Origin: Planctomycetia bacterium | Lineage (GTDB): Bacteria; Planctomycetota; Planctomycetia; Pirellulales; Thermoguttaceae | Length of the DNA: 64,000 nucleotides | NCBI GenBank assembly: GCA_030537455.1 | Contig: JAUNMR010000016.1 | Span: 1-64,000, forward strand | Reading direction: 5' to 3' | Position numbers and translations under genes: made by a program | Shown: piece by piece, positions 57,120-64,000 of the stretch | Numbering within the stretch: position 1 is the first letter of the stretch | Layout of the letters: the number at the start of each line of letters is the position of its first letter | The notes under the pieces: model-generated | What the model was told of the DNA's origin: nothing | The model's database searches: none | The model's input: only the letters and a program-made list of their open reading frames with translations

Positions 57120-57184
57120 AGTTTACACTTCATTTGCGCGGGTTATCTCGTGCCGAATTGCGCGTGGAACAACGCGTTGCGACG

Positions 57185-57219
57185 TTAAAAAAGCGCGTCG
57201 ACCGTTTGAGTCGACGCGC
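57185..57219 (-). terminator. Terminator of the fab-cluster transcript
   Basis: On the minus strand perfect 9-bp arms GCGCGTCGA and TCGACGCGC around a 9-base loop, then TTTTTT. It ends the acyl-CoA ligase gene. Confidence 0.85.
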
Positions 57220-57288
57220 CTAAACTCGCCGACGCTATTATTATAGCGCCTGGAAAATAGCATTGTAATGAATATCGTGAGCGAACGC

Positions 57289-58977
57289 TTAATTTCGCGC
57301 CAGCAGACCGTCTTTGAGATCCTGAGGCGCCTGCGCGCGAAGGATATAACGTTGCTTCTTACCGGTCGGAGTATAGGGCAGTTCTTCCACGAAACGATAA
57401 TATCGAGGCGTGGTAAATCCCGAGAGGTAAGGACTTGACATACAGAAGGTCAAAATCTCGCGCACGTCGAGGGAGTCGTCGCTACGTTTGATATACGCGA
57501 CAAGCGCTTGACCGCGCGTCATTTCCGAAACCGGCACAACTATACAATCGGAGATTTTAGGATGCCGACAGAGCGCTTCTTCGATCGGCTGTGGGTAGAT
57601 ATTCTCACCGGCGGAGATCATCATGTCGTCTTTGCGCCCGACAATCGTGACGAATTCTTCTTCGTCCCAGTACGCAAGGTCGCCTGTGTAAAGGTAGCCG
57701 TACTTGAACTTACGCGCGGTCTCTTCCGGCTTGTTGAAATATCCGGCCGTCGTCTTAGTGGAACAACGCACAATGACTTCGCCGAGTGTCTTTTTATCTT
57801 TGGGCACAAGCTTATCGGGGTCGCCCCAGCCGTCCTCGATCGGCTCTACGAGGCGCACGTCGTCGTCAAGCGCGGCGCGACCAGCGGTACCCGCCTTATC
57901 GGGCAGACTCTTGGAATCGAGGAACGTGTTCAAGAAGGTTTCGGTCGTGCCGTAACTATTGATAAAATTGACGTTCAAGAAGATGCTCTGCAGATAGCGA
58001 CAGGTTGCCTTTTCCAAGTCGCTACCCATCATGACCAGTAGTCTGACGGACTTAATATCGAGGAGCGCTTTTTCCTGCTTATGGGCGACCATAAGCGCCG
58101 CCGAGGGCACGCCCAGAAGGATAGTCACGCGACGTTTTTGGATATTTTTGAGACAGACAGTGGCGTTAAAACGACGCAACACAACGACTTCACCGCCGAG
58201 ATAGAGCGTCGGGGTCATTCCGCCGTGAAAACCGCCTCGATGGAACCATGGGGTCGTATTAATCGTAACGTCGTCGGAGAAGATCGGGTAGCGCATAGCG
58301 ACCTCGTGGCAACCCATGACCTCGTTCATACGACTGAGCGGAACGCCCTTGGAGCGACCGGTCGTACCGGAGGTATACAGACGCACGATTTCATCGTAAG
58401 TAGATACGTTGTCTGGAGTTGCGGGATTCTCTTCGCTGGCGTTCGCGTAGTATTCTTCCCAATCGATGGCGTCGACGTTGAGTTTCTCCTCCGGGACGCC
58501 GACGATGAGTCGACGTTCTGGGAGGTAGCTATGCTCTTGTGTGGCAATATCATAGGCGCGTTTAACGAGTTCTTCCAGCTCCGCGTCATAGAGGAAGATT
58601 TTCGGGCGACTATCGGCAAAGGCGTAGACGATATCGTTTGGCGACCAGTTGTAATTAAACGGGCAGAAAACCGCGCCGAGTTTTTCGGACGCAAGGTACG
58701 CCACAATGAATTCGATCGTATTAAAGAGCGCGACGGAGAAAACGTCGCCTTTACGCAAACCGTCGCTATACAACGCGTTAGCGAACTTATTGGCAAGCGC
58801 GTTGAGTTGCGCGTAGGTCAGCAGGCGATTGATAGTCGGATCGCTCGCCGCTATTTTATTGGCGAAACGACGAGCGTTACGCTCGAAGACGTGAATAAAA
58901 TCGAATTCGCGCTCAAACTGCGCCTGAATCGCACGCGACGGCGTGGCGTCGGCAACTGGAGAGGTAATATCGCTCAT
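57289..58977 (-). CDS. Acyl-CoA/acyl-ACP synthetase (AMP-binding)
   Basis: 562 residues from the ATG at 58977; an in-frame TTG seven codons earlier was passed over. Class I adenylate-forming enzyme that activates a carboxylic acid with ATP, then transfers it to CoA or a carrier thiol. The P-loop LYTSGTTGRSKGVPL, the motif NSYGTTE, the YLYTGDLAYWDEEEF segment with the catalytic Asp, and the C-terminal PYTPTGKKQRY with the adenylation Lys are all present. Last gene of the TetR-acpP-fabF-fabZ run, so it may load a fatty or aryl acid on the local ACP. Confidence 0.9.
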   Translation of the reverse strand: MSDITSPVADATPSRAIQAQFEREFDFIHVFERNARRFANKIAASDPTINRLLTYAQLNALANKFANALYSDGLRKGDVFSVALFNTIEFIVAYLASEKLGAVFCPFNYNWSPNDIVYAFADSRPKIFLYDAELEELVKRAYDIATQEHSYLPERRLIVGVPEEKLNVDAIDWEEYYANASEENPATPDNVSTYDEIVRLYTSGTTGRSKGVPLSRMNEVMGCHEVAMRYPIFSDDVTINTTPWFHRGGFHGGMTPTLYLGGEVVVLRRFNATVCLKNIQKRRVTILLGVPSAALMVAHKQEKALLDIKSVRLLVMMGSDLEKATCRYLQSIFLNVNFINSYGTTETFLNTFLDSKSLPDKAGTAGRAALDDDVRLVEPIEDGWGDPDKLVPKDKKTLGEVIVRCSTKTTAGYFNKPEETARKFKYGYLYTGDLAYWDEEEFVTIVGRKDDMMISAGENIYPQPIEEALCRHPKISDCIVVPVSEMTRGQALVAYIKRSDDSLDVREILTFCMSSPYLSGFTTPRYYRFVEELPYTPTGKKQRYILRAQAPQDLKDGLLARN

Positions 58978-59034
58978 GAGAGACTCGCGTGTATACAAAC
59001 GTCGAAGACGTCTTATGTTGGAAAAAGCTTAGGG

Positions 59035-59457
59035 TTATTTAGCTTTGTCAATTAAGGCGAAGGACAATCGCGCTTTCACGCAGATTTTTCCTGCGACGTA
59101 ACCTTTACAATCGGTGAAATAAAAGGGTTCTTTGATTCTTTCGACACGGCATTCGGTCTCGAAAGTTTGCCCAGGCTTGACCGGACGCTTTAGGCGAACC
59201 TGATCCAAACCGACGAGAAAGGGAGTTTTCGTCTCAGGAACCCCGTCGGCAATAAGAAACGCGGTGGTTTGGGCGAGCGCTTCACACAGAATAACGCCCG
59301 GGACGACCGGATCGTCAGGAAAATGACCTTGAAGAAACCATTCGTCACCTTTAACGTGCATTTTACCGCGCGCGACTCCGTCGTCTAAAGATGCGGAGTC
59401 AAGCAATAACATCGGTTTACGATGTGGTAAGAAACGTTCGATATCGTCGACAATCAT
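59035..59457 (-). CDS. fabZ: 3-hydroxyacyl-ACP dehydratase, FabZ/FabA-like
   Basis: 140-residue single hot-dog protein. LQGHFPDDPVVPGVILCEAL carries the catalytic His45 and Glu59, which dehydrate 3-hydroxyacyl-ACP to trans-2-enoyl-ACP. FabZ-like by length; the IERFLPHRKPMLLLD opening is standard. It lies 75 bases after fabF and 57 before the ligase on the same strand. Whether it serves bulk fatty acid synthesis or only this cluster cannot be told. Confidence 0.88.
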   Translation of the reverse strand: MIVDDIERFLPHRKPMLLLDSASLDDGVARGKMHVKGDEWFLQGHFPDDPVVPGVILCEALAQTTAFLIADGVPETKTPFLVGLDQVRLKRPVKPGQTFETECRVERIKEPFYFTDCKGYVAGKICVKARLSFALIDKAK

Positions 59458-59532
59458 ACGGATCTTTCATGCAAGCGCGCGTCGTACGCGAGGAGCATGG
59501 CGCGCGCAAATCTCGTGGTCTTCGAAAGTCTT

Positions 59533-60765
59533 TTATTCACATAGTCTTACGGCAACACAAGCGTTATGACCGCCGAAACCGAAGGAATTAGAGATCGCCA
59601 GGTCGAATTCCGCCTCGCGCTTGCAGACCGGGGTGTAATTCAAATCGCATTCTGGATCCGGTTCCAGCAGATTAATCGTCGGGGGCGCGACCTTATCGCG
59701 TAGAGCGCAAACACAGGCGATCAGTTCCACCGCGCCGGCGGCGCCGAGCATGTGACCGGTGGACGCCTTGGTCGAACTAATCGCGACGTCATAAGCCTTA
59801 TCGCCGAGAACCGATTTAATTGCGAGGGTTTCCGCGAGGTCGTTCAGGCGTGTGCCGGTTCCGTGCGCGTTGATATAGACGCGATCATCCGCGGTGTATT
59901 GCGCTTCGTTGAGCGCTTGGCGCACAGCCGACGCCGCGCCGGTCCCATCGGGCTTAGGCGCGGTCATATGATAAGCGTCGCAGGAAGTGCCGTAGCCGAC
60001 CAGTTCCGCGTAAATCTTCGCGCCACGCGCTTTCGCACGGTCGTACTCTTCCAGGACAAGCGCGCCGGCGCCTTCGCCGATAACAAAACCGGCGCGACGA
60101 TTATCGAACGGAAGAGACGCAAGATTGACGTCGGTCGCGAAGGAAAGAGCCTTCATCGAGCAGAACCCGGCGACTCCGACTTCGGTGATCGGCGCTTCCG
60201 CTCCGCCGGCGATAATCACGTCGGCATAGCCGTGACGAATGGCGCGCACCGCCTCGCCGATCGCGTGCGAGCCGGACGCGCAGGCGGTGACCGCGGGAAT
60301 CGCCTGACCGCAGAATCCGAACCGAATCGCCAACAGCCCAGCAGGCATATTCGCGATCATCATCGGAACGAAGAAGGGAGACACGCGACGTGCGCCGCGT
60401 TCCACAAGTTTGCGACAGTTCGACTCTGTTGTTTCGAACCCGCCGATACCAGTGCCGAAATAGACCGCCGCGCGTTCGGGCTCCACTGTGCCGAGAACCT
60501 GAGATTCTTCCACCGCCTCAAGCGCCGCGGCGAGCGCAAATTGCGCGCAACGGTCGGTATGCAACGCTTCTTTGTGATCTTGATAGCGCGTCGGGTCGAA
60601 GTCTTTAACTTCCGCGGCGAGGGACGCCTTGACGTCTTTCGGGTCGAACCGTGTAATCGGACCGACGCCACAGGCGCCATTGAGCAGCGCGTTCCAGAAG
60701 TTGTCCACGCCGATTCCCACGGGCGAGACCGCGCCCATACCAGTGATGACGACTCGTCGATTCAT
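59533..60765 (-). CDS. fabF: 3-oxoacyl-ACP synthase II
   Basis: 410 residues from the ATG at 60765, fixed by AAGGA 6 bases upstream (an in-frame GTG at 60780 is part of that upstream region). Condensing enzyme of fatty acid elongation. The Cys-His-His triad is Cys162 (TACASGSHA), His301 (NAHGTGT) and His338 (STGHMLGAAG), with Lys333 in STKAS. The gene starts 46 bases after acpP. Confidence 0.95.
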   Translation of the reverse strand: MNRRVVITGMGAVSPVGIGVDNFWNALLNGACGVGPITRFDPKDVKASLAAEVKDFDPTRYQDHKEALHTDRCAQFALAAALEAVEESQVLGTVEPERAAVYFGTGIGGFETTESNCRKLVERGARRVSPFFVPMMIANMPAGLLAIRFGFCGQAIPAVTACASGSHAIGEAVRAIRHGYADVIIAGGAEAPITEVGVAGFCSMKALSFATDVNLASLPFDNRRAGFVIGEGAGALVLEEYDRAKARGAKIYAELVGYGTSCDAYHMTAPKPDGTGAASAVRQALNEAQYTADDRVYINAHGTGTRLNDLAETLAIKSVLGDKAYDVAISSTKASTGHMLGAAGAVELIACVCALRDKVAPPTINLLEPDPECDLNYTPVCKREAEFDLAISNSFGFGGHNACVAVRLCE

Positions 60766-60811
60766 CTCAATCCTTTCCACGCAAATGCGTTACGTCGGCG
60801 TTTTACTGCGA

Positions 60812-61048
60812 CTACTGCTGATTCGCTTGGATCGCTTCTTCAATAGCGTTAACTAAATCGCGCGTCGTGGCGATCTTCTTTTTCGTTTCAACCTCAACGC
60901 CGATCGCGTCTTCTAAACTCATGAGCAATTCCGCGGCGTCGAGCGAGTCGACTCCGAGCGTCATAAGTTCGGTGTCAAGCGTAATTTCGGACGCGTCGAT
61001 TCCCAAATGCTTCGCCAAACCTTGCGTAACTAATTGGAAATAATCCAT
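60812..61048 (-). CDS. acpP: Acyl carrier protein
   Basis: 78 residues from the ATG at 61048 (GGAG upstream). Four-helix ACP; Ser35 in GVDSLDAAE takes the 4'-phosphopantetheine arm. It lacks the usual bulky acidic 'DSLDTVEL' exactly but matches the family otherwise. First gene of the acpP-fabF-fabZ-ligase run. The operator-like dyad at 61123-61139 lies 75 bases upstream. Confidence 0.94.
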   Translation of the reverse strand: MDYFQLVTQGLAKHLGIDASEITLDTELMTLGVDSLDAAELLMSLEDAIGVEVETKKKIATTRDLVNAIEEAIQANQQ

Positions 61049-61122
61049 ACTTCTTCTCCGTACCATGACCGAAAGCCCAAGCTTTCTGGAGTTAGCGCCA
61101 ACGTCGGACGCGTCGGCGTCGT

Positions 61123-61151
61123 GGTTATCACTGATAACCTTATTAAAACAA
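61123..61151 (-). promoter_or_regulatory. Promoter with 17-bp operator dyad upstream of acpP
   Basis: GGTTATCA-C-TGATAACC at 61123-61139 is a perfect 8-bp dyad with one central base, the size expected for a TetR-type dimer. On the minus strand a weak promoter can be drawn as TTGTTT (61151-61146), 16 bases, GATAAC (61129-61124), so the dyad would cover the -10 box. The TetR gene ends 102 bases upstream. Promoter boxes are poor matches; the dyad is exact. Confidence 0.6.
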
Positions 61152-61241
61152 TATAACCCGTACTCGATAGGACGTCAACCACGAGGGGAATATTTTTCTT
61201 TTTTAACAAGACCAGAACCTAAACGATTTAGAAATAGAGGG

Positions 61242-62036
61242 TTATTCGTCTAAGTCTCCACCGGGACGCTCGCGAAAGACGCTCCAAAGATCAGGCGGGT
61301 CAAAATGAGATTCACCCTGGAAACCAAGGGTGGTCGGAAGATCGAACTCACGATCAATCACCGCGCGCGCGTAAAGCATCATGTTGTCGGTATAGGGCAA
61401 TTCACGATTCGCGAACATCAGTGAAGCGCCATAGATGAGCGAACGCACGATATACATCTTAACCTTCGCCACGCGCGGCTCTACGCCGTTCTCCTGGCAA
61501 TATTGCCAGATCATCTCCTTGGAAAGATCGCTAATTTTTGATTTTACACGCAGATAGCCCACGTCAAAGGTTTCGTCTTTGAGCATAAGAATGGCGCGAT
61601 ATCGCGGGTTATCAACCATAAAGCGGATATATTCCACGCCAAGTTCAACGAGCTGGTCGCGCAAAGGCAAAGCGGCGCAACGCTTCAGAACCTGAGCCTG
61701 ACGCGCCAGCCAGACTTCGGTAATATGGTCGAGAATCGCCTCGAAGAACTCGCGCTTATTACGGAAATGCTTATAAGGCGCGGCGCAGGAGGCGCCACAG
61801 GACGCGGCGACGCGACGCACCGAGAAGCGATCGAAACCGACCTCTTCCACTTCGTCGATCGCCGCGAGGATAAGACGCTCGCGTAGCGACACGGTTTGGT
61901 CGCGCAGACGTTGCGAACGCGCGCGCGAAGTAGAGGAACTAGCGCGACGCGTCGAGACGCGCCGCGACGCTGTCGGCGCAGTCGATTGACGCGTAGCGTT
62001 GGAATCAGATGGAGTTAATTTGCGCGACCTAGGCAT
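61242..62036 (-). CDS. TetR-family transcriptional regulator
   Basis: 264 residues. A disordered Ser/Arg-rich start (1-50) is followed by the TetR helix-turn-helix (LILAAIDEVEEVGFDRFSVR, SCGASCAAPYKHFRNKREFF), then a helical ligand domain. Its position directly upstream of acpP-fabF on the same strand, and the perfect dyad in the gap, suggest control of fatty acid genes as by FabR/FadR-type TetR proteins. The inducer is unknown. No clear RBS. Confidence 0.9.
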   Translation of the reverse strand: MPRSRKLTPSDSNATRQSTAPTASRRVSTRRASSSTSRARSQRLRDQTVSLRERLILAAIDEVEEVGFDRFSVRRVAASCGASCAAPYKHFRNKREFFEAILDHITEVWLARQAQVLKRCAALPLRDQLVELGVEYIRFMVDNPRYRAILMLKDETFDVGYLRVKSKISDLSKEMIWQYCQENGVEPRVAKVKMYIVRSLIYGASLMFANRELPYTDNMMLYARAVIDREFDLPTTLGFQGESHFDPPDLWSVFRERPGGDLDE

Positions 62037-62092
62037 TTTAGTGAACCGCAGTTAATAAGCGCCAACCCCAGGGTTTAGGCGCGTTGGGACGT

Positions 62093-64000
62093 TCAAGCGA
62101 AGAGATCCAACTGTTCGCACATCGCTTCTGCGATCGACACGGGGTTGGTTCCCTTACGCAGTCGAACAATTTCTTTACCGGCCTGGCGCACCATTTGCGC
62201 AAGTTCTTCGGAGTGTTTGTGACTACACCACGGGATATAGACCAGAAAGACGGTGACTTCACGCGCGCGCAAGGACGAGCCGAAGCGATCGAGCGAGTCG
62301 CCGTGCGAGGACTCAGTCCAAATCAGCTCGACGTTAAAGGCTTTTTCGATTCGTTCGCGCATGTGATCTTGTGGGGAGCCGCCAACGAAGACAAACTTCG
62401 TTCCTTCGTAAATTTCTTTGACACGCGCCACCGCCTTGGACTCCTCTCTGGGGGCGGCTTCAATAAAGGCGGCCTCCTCTTCGGCGTCTTCGATTTCGAT
62501 CGTCTGCACGACGCGTGCGTATTCTTCGGTTATTTCGACCGTTTCCGGACAACTACCGATTATATCGCCGAGAAGTTCACGAAACAGTAGCGAAGAGGGG
62601 CGTTCGCGAAATTCTTTGCAGAGGGTCGTTACCGCGGCGACGACCTTATTCCAGTCTTCGACGGCCTTTTCGATCTTAACGGCCTTGCGCAACTGTTCCA
62701 CATGGTACTTTAAGCGACTTTCACAGGCGCGACGTTTCTTGACGTATTCGCAAAGTTCTTCAAACTCGCTCTTCTTCTCGTAAAGTTCCTGTTGTAAACA
62801 CAGGAGTTGGTCGAAGTCAAGAATCGACTCGCGCTTGAGATTATGCAGAATCGTTCTGGGGAAACGAAGTTTACGATATTCTATCAGACACAGGAAGAGA
62901 TTCTTCTGAACAAGGTCGCGGTTGTAATCGCCACTGGTTTGAGCGACCAACGTCTTGAGCAAACACTGAACATTGACGACAAACTGAAGGTATTGTTCAT
63001 GAACGCGATCATTGATTTCAGCGTTCGCCTGAATCACCTCTTCAAAGAACCGGATCGACTCAGAAACGAGTTTGTAGCATTCGGCCAGGTCGAGAAGTTG
63101 TTGATCCGTCAGGTTGTTGAATTTGCGCACCCAAAGATAGACGCCCATGGCCATGGCGCGTTCGGTCATTTCGTTATCGGTCGGTTTAATCGACTGATCG
63201 AAATTCACATTCTGTTCCATCAACTTTTTACGGTCGATTTGCCACTTACATTGTTCGCAGGAAAGATCGCTCAGACGCGCGACGTCTTCTAACGCGGGAA
63301 TATATTCCTCGAGAGAATTAAAGGCATATCGATCGGCGCCGAACTCGCCTATGGAACCGTTCTCCGAATCGCCCGAATCCTCTGTGGGCAAACTAGAACC
63401 AAGGGTGAGCAGTTCCACCGCGTCGTCAGAGGCAATCGGTTGAAGTTCTTCGTGCGAGGTATGATAGAGATAAGTCGCCGCGTCGACGCCGTTTTCAGCG
63501 CGTATCAGTTTCAGCGACGGGGATAGCAGTCGCTCGAAACGATCGCGTTCGTGCAGATAGAAATCGACCAGACCGGCGAAGGTAACGTCCAATTGCTCAA
63601 CCGCCTTATACGCGGAACATTTTCCACCGCTGGCGACCACGAGTTCTTCAAGTTCGGCGTTCCAGATGCTCGCGTTCTCCTCGAAATCAGCAAACGGATC
63701 GATCTGACACAGCTCCTCGACGTCTCCAGCAGGGTCTTCCTGGCGGGGCGCTACGGTCGAAGTCAAAGAAGCGTCGGAGTCTGTGGAATACGCGGAAGCA
63801 GAGGCGACGGTGGCAACCGTAGCGTTTGGCGCCACGATCGGCGCGCTGACGCTCCTTGCGTCGGGGGAGAACTGTGGAAGAGGCGTCGCCGTGCCGCTCG
63901 ACGACCACGGCACACGTGGAAACGCGTTATAATCCACGCCATAGCGTGCGAGGAGTTCAGGCACGGAAATTAACGACTCCACGCCCCAAGCGTTCGTCTC
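62093..64000 (-). CDS. DUF2325-like protein (5' end outside window)
   Basis: At least 629 residues; the frame stays open to the right edge, so the true start is probably outside (a GTG at 63982 is possible). The N-terminal part is low complexity and acidic; the middle (about 250-520) is long alpha-helical with coiled-coil tendency (QQELYEKKSEFEELCEYVKK) and CEQCKW, a possible metal pair. The last 95 residues (KFVFVGGSPQDHMRERIEKA; HGDSLDRFGSSLRA; VYIPWCSHKHSEELAQMV; GKEIVRLRKGTNP) match the DUF2325 pattern of a Rossmann-like GG..R..I start and a 'SH...' helix. Function unknown. It lies 56 bases upstream of the TetR gene. Confidence 0.65.
   Translation of the reverse strand, partial: ETNAWGVESLISVPELLARYGVDYNAFPRVPWSSSGTATPLPQFSPDARSVSAPIVAPNATVATVASASAYSTDSDASLTSTVAPRQEDPAGDVEELCQIDPFADFEENASIWNAELEELVVASGGKCSAYKAVEQLDVTFAGLVDFYLHERDRFERLLSPSLKLIRAENGVDAATYLYHTSHEELQPIASDDAVELLTLGSSLPTEDSGDSENGSIGEFGADRYAFNSLEEYIPALEDVARLSDLSCEQCKWQIDRKKLMEQNVNFDQSIKPTDNEMTERAMAMGVYLWVRKFNNLTDQQLLDLAECYKLVSESIRFFEEVIQANAEINDRVHEQYLQFVVNVQCLLKTLVAQTSGDYNRDLVQKNLFLCLIEYRKLRFPRTILHNLKRESILDFDQLLCLQQELYEKKSEFEELCEYVKKRRACESRLKYHVEQLRKAVKIEKAVEDWNKVVAAVTTLCKEFRERPSSLLFRELLGDIIGSCPETVEITEEYARVVQTIEIEDAEEEAAFIEAAPREESKAVARVKEIYEGTKFVFVGGSPQDHMRERIEKAFNVELIWTESSHGDSLDRFGSSLRAREVTVFLVYIPWCSHKHSEELAQMVRQAGKEIVRLRKGTNPVSIAEAMCEQLDLFA

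Noticed and set aside
58081..59055. 324-codon plus-strand frame opposite the acyl-CoA ligase
   Set aside because: Antisense of a gene with all adenylation motifs; no RBS and no recognisable product.
59752..60846. 364-codon plus-strand frame opposite fabF
   Set aside because: Antisense of a gene with a complete KAS triad; Arg-rich translation without domains.

Overview
The window reads as chromosomal DNA of a planctomycete (Planctomycetota, probably a Pirellulales or Thermoguttaceae-like lineage). The grounds are the DUF1559 proteins with a prepilin-type N-terminus and an H-X9-DG motif, the small lipoproteins of the 'VTGTVTLDGAPL' type, the Tat-exported Gfo/Idh/MocA oxidoreductase, and very large exported repeat proteins next to ordinary housekeeping genes. 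The assignment rests on recognised families only; there is no rRNA here. Genes are mostly short transcription units, many closed by clear stem-loop terminators.

Layout. 1-5.1 kb: two near-identical DUF1559 genes flank an exported alpha/beta hydrolase, followed by a small lipoprotein and a Gfo/Idh/MocA oxidoreductase. 5.2-10.1 kb (minus): Sel1-type protein, exported ankyrin protein, gltX, tRNA-Arg(CCT), galE. 10.8-15.0 kb: a 1390-residue exported protein with vWA, STN-like, glycine-rich and DUF2135-like parts, whose last codons look frameshifted. 15.0-17.1 kb: gene-free DNA holding a large A+T palindrome and a decayed IS5-family transposase. 17.1-21.6 kb (minus): rpmE-prfA-prmC-accB-accC, a ribosome, termination and acetyl-CoA carboxylase run. 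21.8-26.7 kb: dapB, a LysR regulator, a split-Soret-type diheme cytochrome and nadB.

27.1-31.6 kb: an array of six tandem YbjN-domain genes behind a strong promoter. Two copies arose from a 692-bp duplication so recent that only one base difference was found between the units. 32.2-39.1 kb: an ABC-2 permease, an exported TPR protein, a second hydrolase, and an exported caspase-fold protein that has lost its catalytic dyad. 39.7-43.3 kb: orphan FlgM-like anti-sigma factor, FtsQ-like membrane protein divergent from an LpoB-like lipoprotein, miaA. 43.5-50 kb: DciA-like protein, gyrB (with Asn where most gyrases have Asp in EGDSAGG), TPR protein, U32 RNA-modification-type protein. 50.0-54.9 kb: a TIR-transmembrane-beta-propeller protein followed by an exported PDZ-ended protein. 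55-62 kb (minus): exported six-hairpin glycosidase-like protein and a TetR-acpP-fabF-fabZ-acyl-CoA ligase cluster with a perfect 17-bp dyad over its promoter. The right edge is cut inside a DUF2325-like gene.

Candidates for undescribed biology are the amplifying YbjN array, the TIR-TM-propeller/PDZ pair, and the secreted pseudo-caspase with its repeated C-terminal motif. None shows the complete gene set of a known defence island. Everything here is read from sequence patterns; no database search was run.
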